A stretch of DNA of 6,082 nt from Oscillospiraceae bacterium (GTDB lineage Bacteria; Bacillota; Clostridia; Oscillospirales; Oscillospiraceae). Below, piece after piece: positions 5,668 to 6,082 of this stretch. Under the pieces are notes generated by a model, which was not told the DNA's origin, made no database searches, and worked only from the letters and a program-made list of their open reading frames with translations. Numbering within the stretch: position 1 is the stretch's first letter; each line of letters opens with the position of its first letter. The stretch spans positions 1 through 6,082 of the forward strand of contig JAGCMI010000147.1 in NCBI GenBank assembly GCA_017646545.1, in the 5' to 3' direction. A program made the translations under genes and the position numbers.

Positions 5668-5940
5668 ATGCCGCATTACGATTTTTATCAGCATAAAGAG
5701 TGTGAATACTTCCCCTGCCACGAAGGTGCAGACCCCGCAACCTTTAGTTGCATGTTCTGCTACTGCCCCTTGTACGCCTTGGGCGAGAAGTGCGGAGGCA
5801 ACTATACTTATACTCCCGATGGCATTAAGGATTGCTCCAAGTGCTTAAAGCCTCACCGCCGCGAGAACTATAACGGCATGTGCCTGCAGATGTGCGATGT
5901 GCTGGAACTGGTGCGGAAGAAAGCGGAAGTTAAGCCTTGA
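5668..5940 (+). CDS. Cysteine-rich small protein (PF04071-like, putative metal-binding)
   Basis: This 90-residue protein has ten cysteines (12, 17, 28, 31, 33, 42, 56, 59, 72, 76) and several histidines, in the order CEYFPCHEG, CMFCYCPLYALG, KCGGNY, DCSKC, then a PHRRENYNG stretch. I recognise this as the cysteine-rich small domain family (PF04071), presumed to bind metal, probably zinc or an Fe-S cluster, with no proven function. The last pair, C72 and C76, lies in a C-terminal part that may extend past the core domain. Start choice: AAGGAGG (5656-5662) sits 5 nt before ATG 5668, whereas the in-frame ATG at 5650 has GGAGG only one base away. It lies 14 nt after the pseudouridine synthase gene and so is very likely co-transcribed with mutY. 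No terminator follows before tRNA-Ser. Confidence 0.88.
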   Translation: MPHYDFYQHKECEYFPCHEGADPATFSCMFCYCPLYALGEKCGGNYTYTPDGIKDCSKCLKPHRRENYNGMCLQMCDVLELVRKKAEVKP

Positions 5941-5965
5941 TTTTTCTCCACGGTACTGCTATAAT
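5937..5965 (+). promoter_or_regulatory. Promoter of tRNA-Ser
   Basis: TTGATT (5937-5942), exactly 17 bases, then a perfect TATAAT (5960-5965). The -35 overlaps the TGA stop codon of the Cys-rich gene (5938-5940). The start would be near 5972, giving a leader of about 7 nt before the mature tRNA. Confidence 0.85.
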
Positions 5966-5972
5966 ACCGTGG
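5948..5972. repeat. Perfect 8-bp dyad around the tRNA-Ser -10 box
   Basis: CCACGGTA (5948-5955) and TACCGTGG (5965-5972) are exact inverted copies with a 9-base centre carrying most of the TATAAT. There is no T-run after it on either strand, so it is not a standard terminator. It could act as an operator over the promoter, or as a 3'-end hairpin for mRNA reading through from the mutY operon. Confidence 0.65.
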
Positions 5973-5978
5973 TGCAAT

Positions 5979-6069
5979 GGAGATGTACCCAAGTGGCTGA
6001 AGGGTGCGGATTCGAAATCCGCTAGGCGCCGCAAGGCGTGCGGGGGTTCAAATCCCTCCATCTCCGCCA
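5979..6069 (+). tRNA. tRNA-Ser, anticodon CGA, CCA encoded
   Basis: A complete 91-nt class II tRNA. Acceptor GGAGATG pairs with CATCTCC, followed by discriminator G and CCA. The anticodon stem GCGGA/TCCGC closes loop TTCGAAA, giving anticodon CGA for the serine codon UCG. A long variable arm (GCGCC-GCAA-GGCGT) confirms serine, and the T-arm is GGGGG/CCCTC around TTCAAAT. Only 13 bases remain after it, too few to show a terminator. Confidence 0.97.
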
Positions 6070-6082
6070 ACAAAAAGACCAC

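Noticed and set aside
5948..5972. Terminator for the mutY operon
   Set aside because: The hairpin is perfect but no T tract follows it, and its loop is the tRNA-Ser -10 box.

Overview
This window looks like an ordinary chromosomal segment of a Gram-positive anaerobe, most likely a member of the Clostridia (Oscillospirales-like, though the exact group is inferred). The reasons are the strong GGAGG-type ribosome binding sites, sigma-A promoters with 17-bp spacers, U-tract terminators, moderate base composition, a DUF1858 redox-disulfide protein, an NBD-FtsX fusion transporter and a PF04071-like Cys-rich small protein. I see no phage, IS, CRISPR or toxin-antitoxin gene.

Layout. (1) Positions 1-191, minus strand: the 5' part of a small DUF1858-type protein running off the left edge, with its own promoter at 224-252. 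(2) Positions 192-499: a divergent intergenic region with no convincing gene. (3) Positions 500-3511, plus strand: a 1003-residue ABC transporter with an N-terminal ATPase and four membrane segments. It carries an unusually large extracytoplasmic insert of about 570 residues, and it ends in a strong terminator. (4) Positions 3627-3810: a tRNA-Arg(ACG) unit with extended -10 promoter, A-rich upstream region and tight terminator. (5) Positions 3811-3945: a short non-coding stretch holding a 15-nt exact copy of the tRNA-Arg 3' end and a second terminator. (6) Positions 3936-5940: a compact operon of mutY (adenine DNA glycosylase, TTG start), a short RluA-family pseudouridine synthase overlapping it by 8 nt, and a 90-residue protein with ten cysteines. 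(7) Positions 5937-6069: tRNA-Ser(CGA), whose -35 overlaps the stop codon of the last gene and whose -10 sits in the loop of a perfect 8-bp dyad.

How the genes work together. The mutY operon pairs DNA repair (removal of A opposite 8-oxoguanine) with RNA modification and an unassigned, probably metal-binding protein. The coupling looks translational and organisational; a shared biochemical pathway is not shown. The ABC transporter stands alone between its own upstream region and terminator, with no two-component system in view, so its substrate cannot be named.

The most noteworthy signals are the displaced tRNA-Arg 3' end, which could be a scar of integration or of a lost tRNA copy, the tandem 31-32 residue repeats in the transporter insert, and the interlocked terminator/promoter in front of mutY. 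I did not find a clear new multi-gene system.
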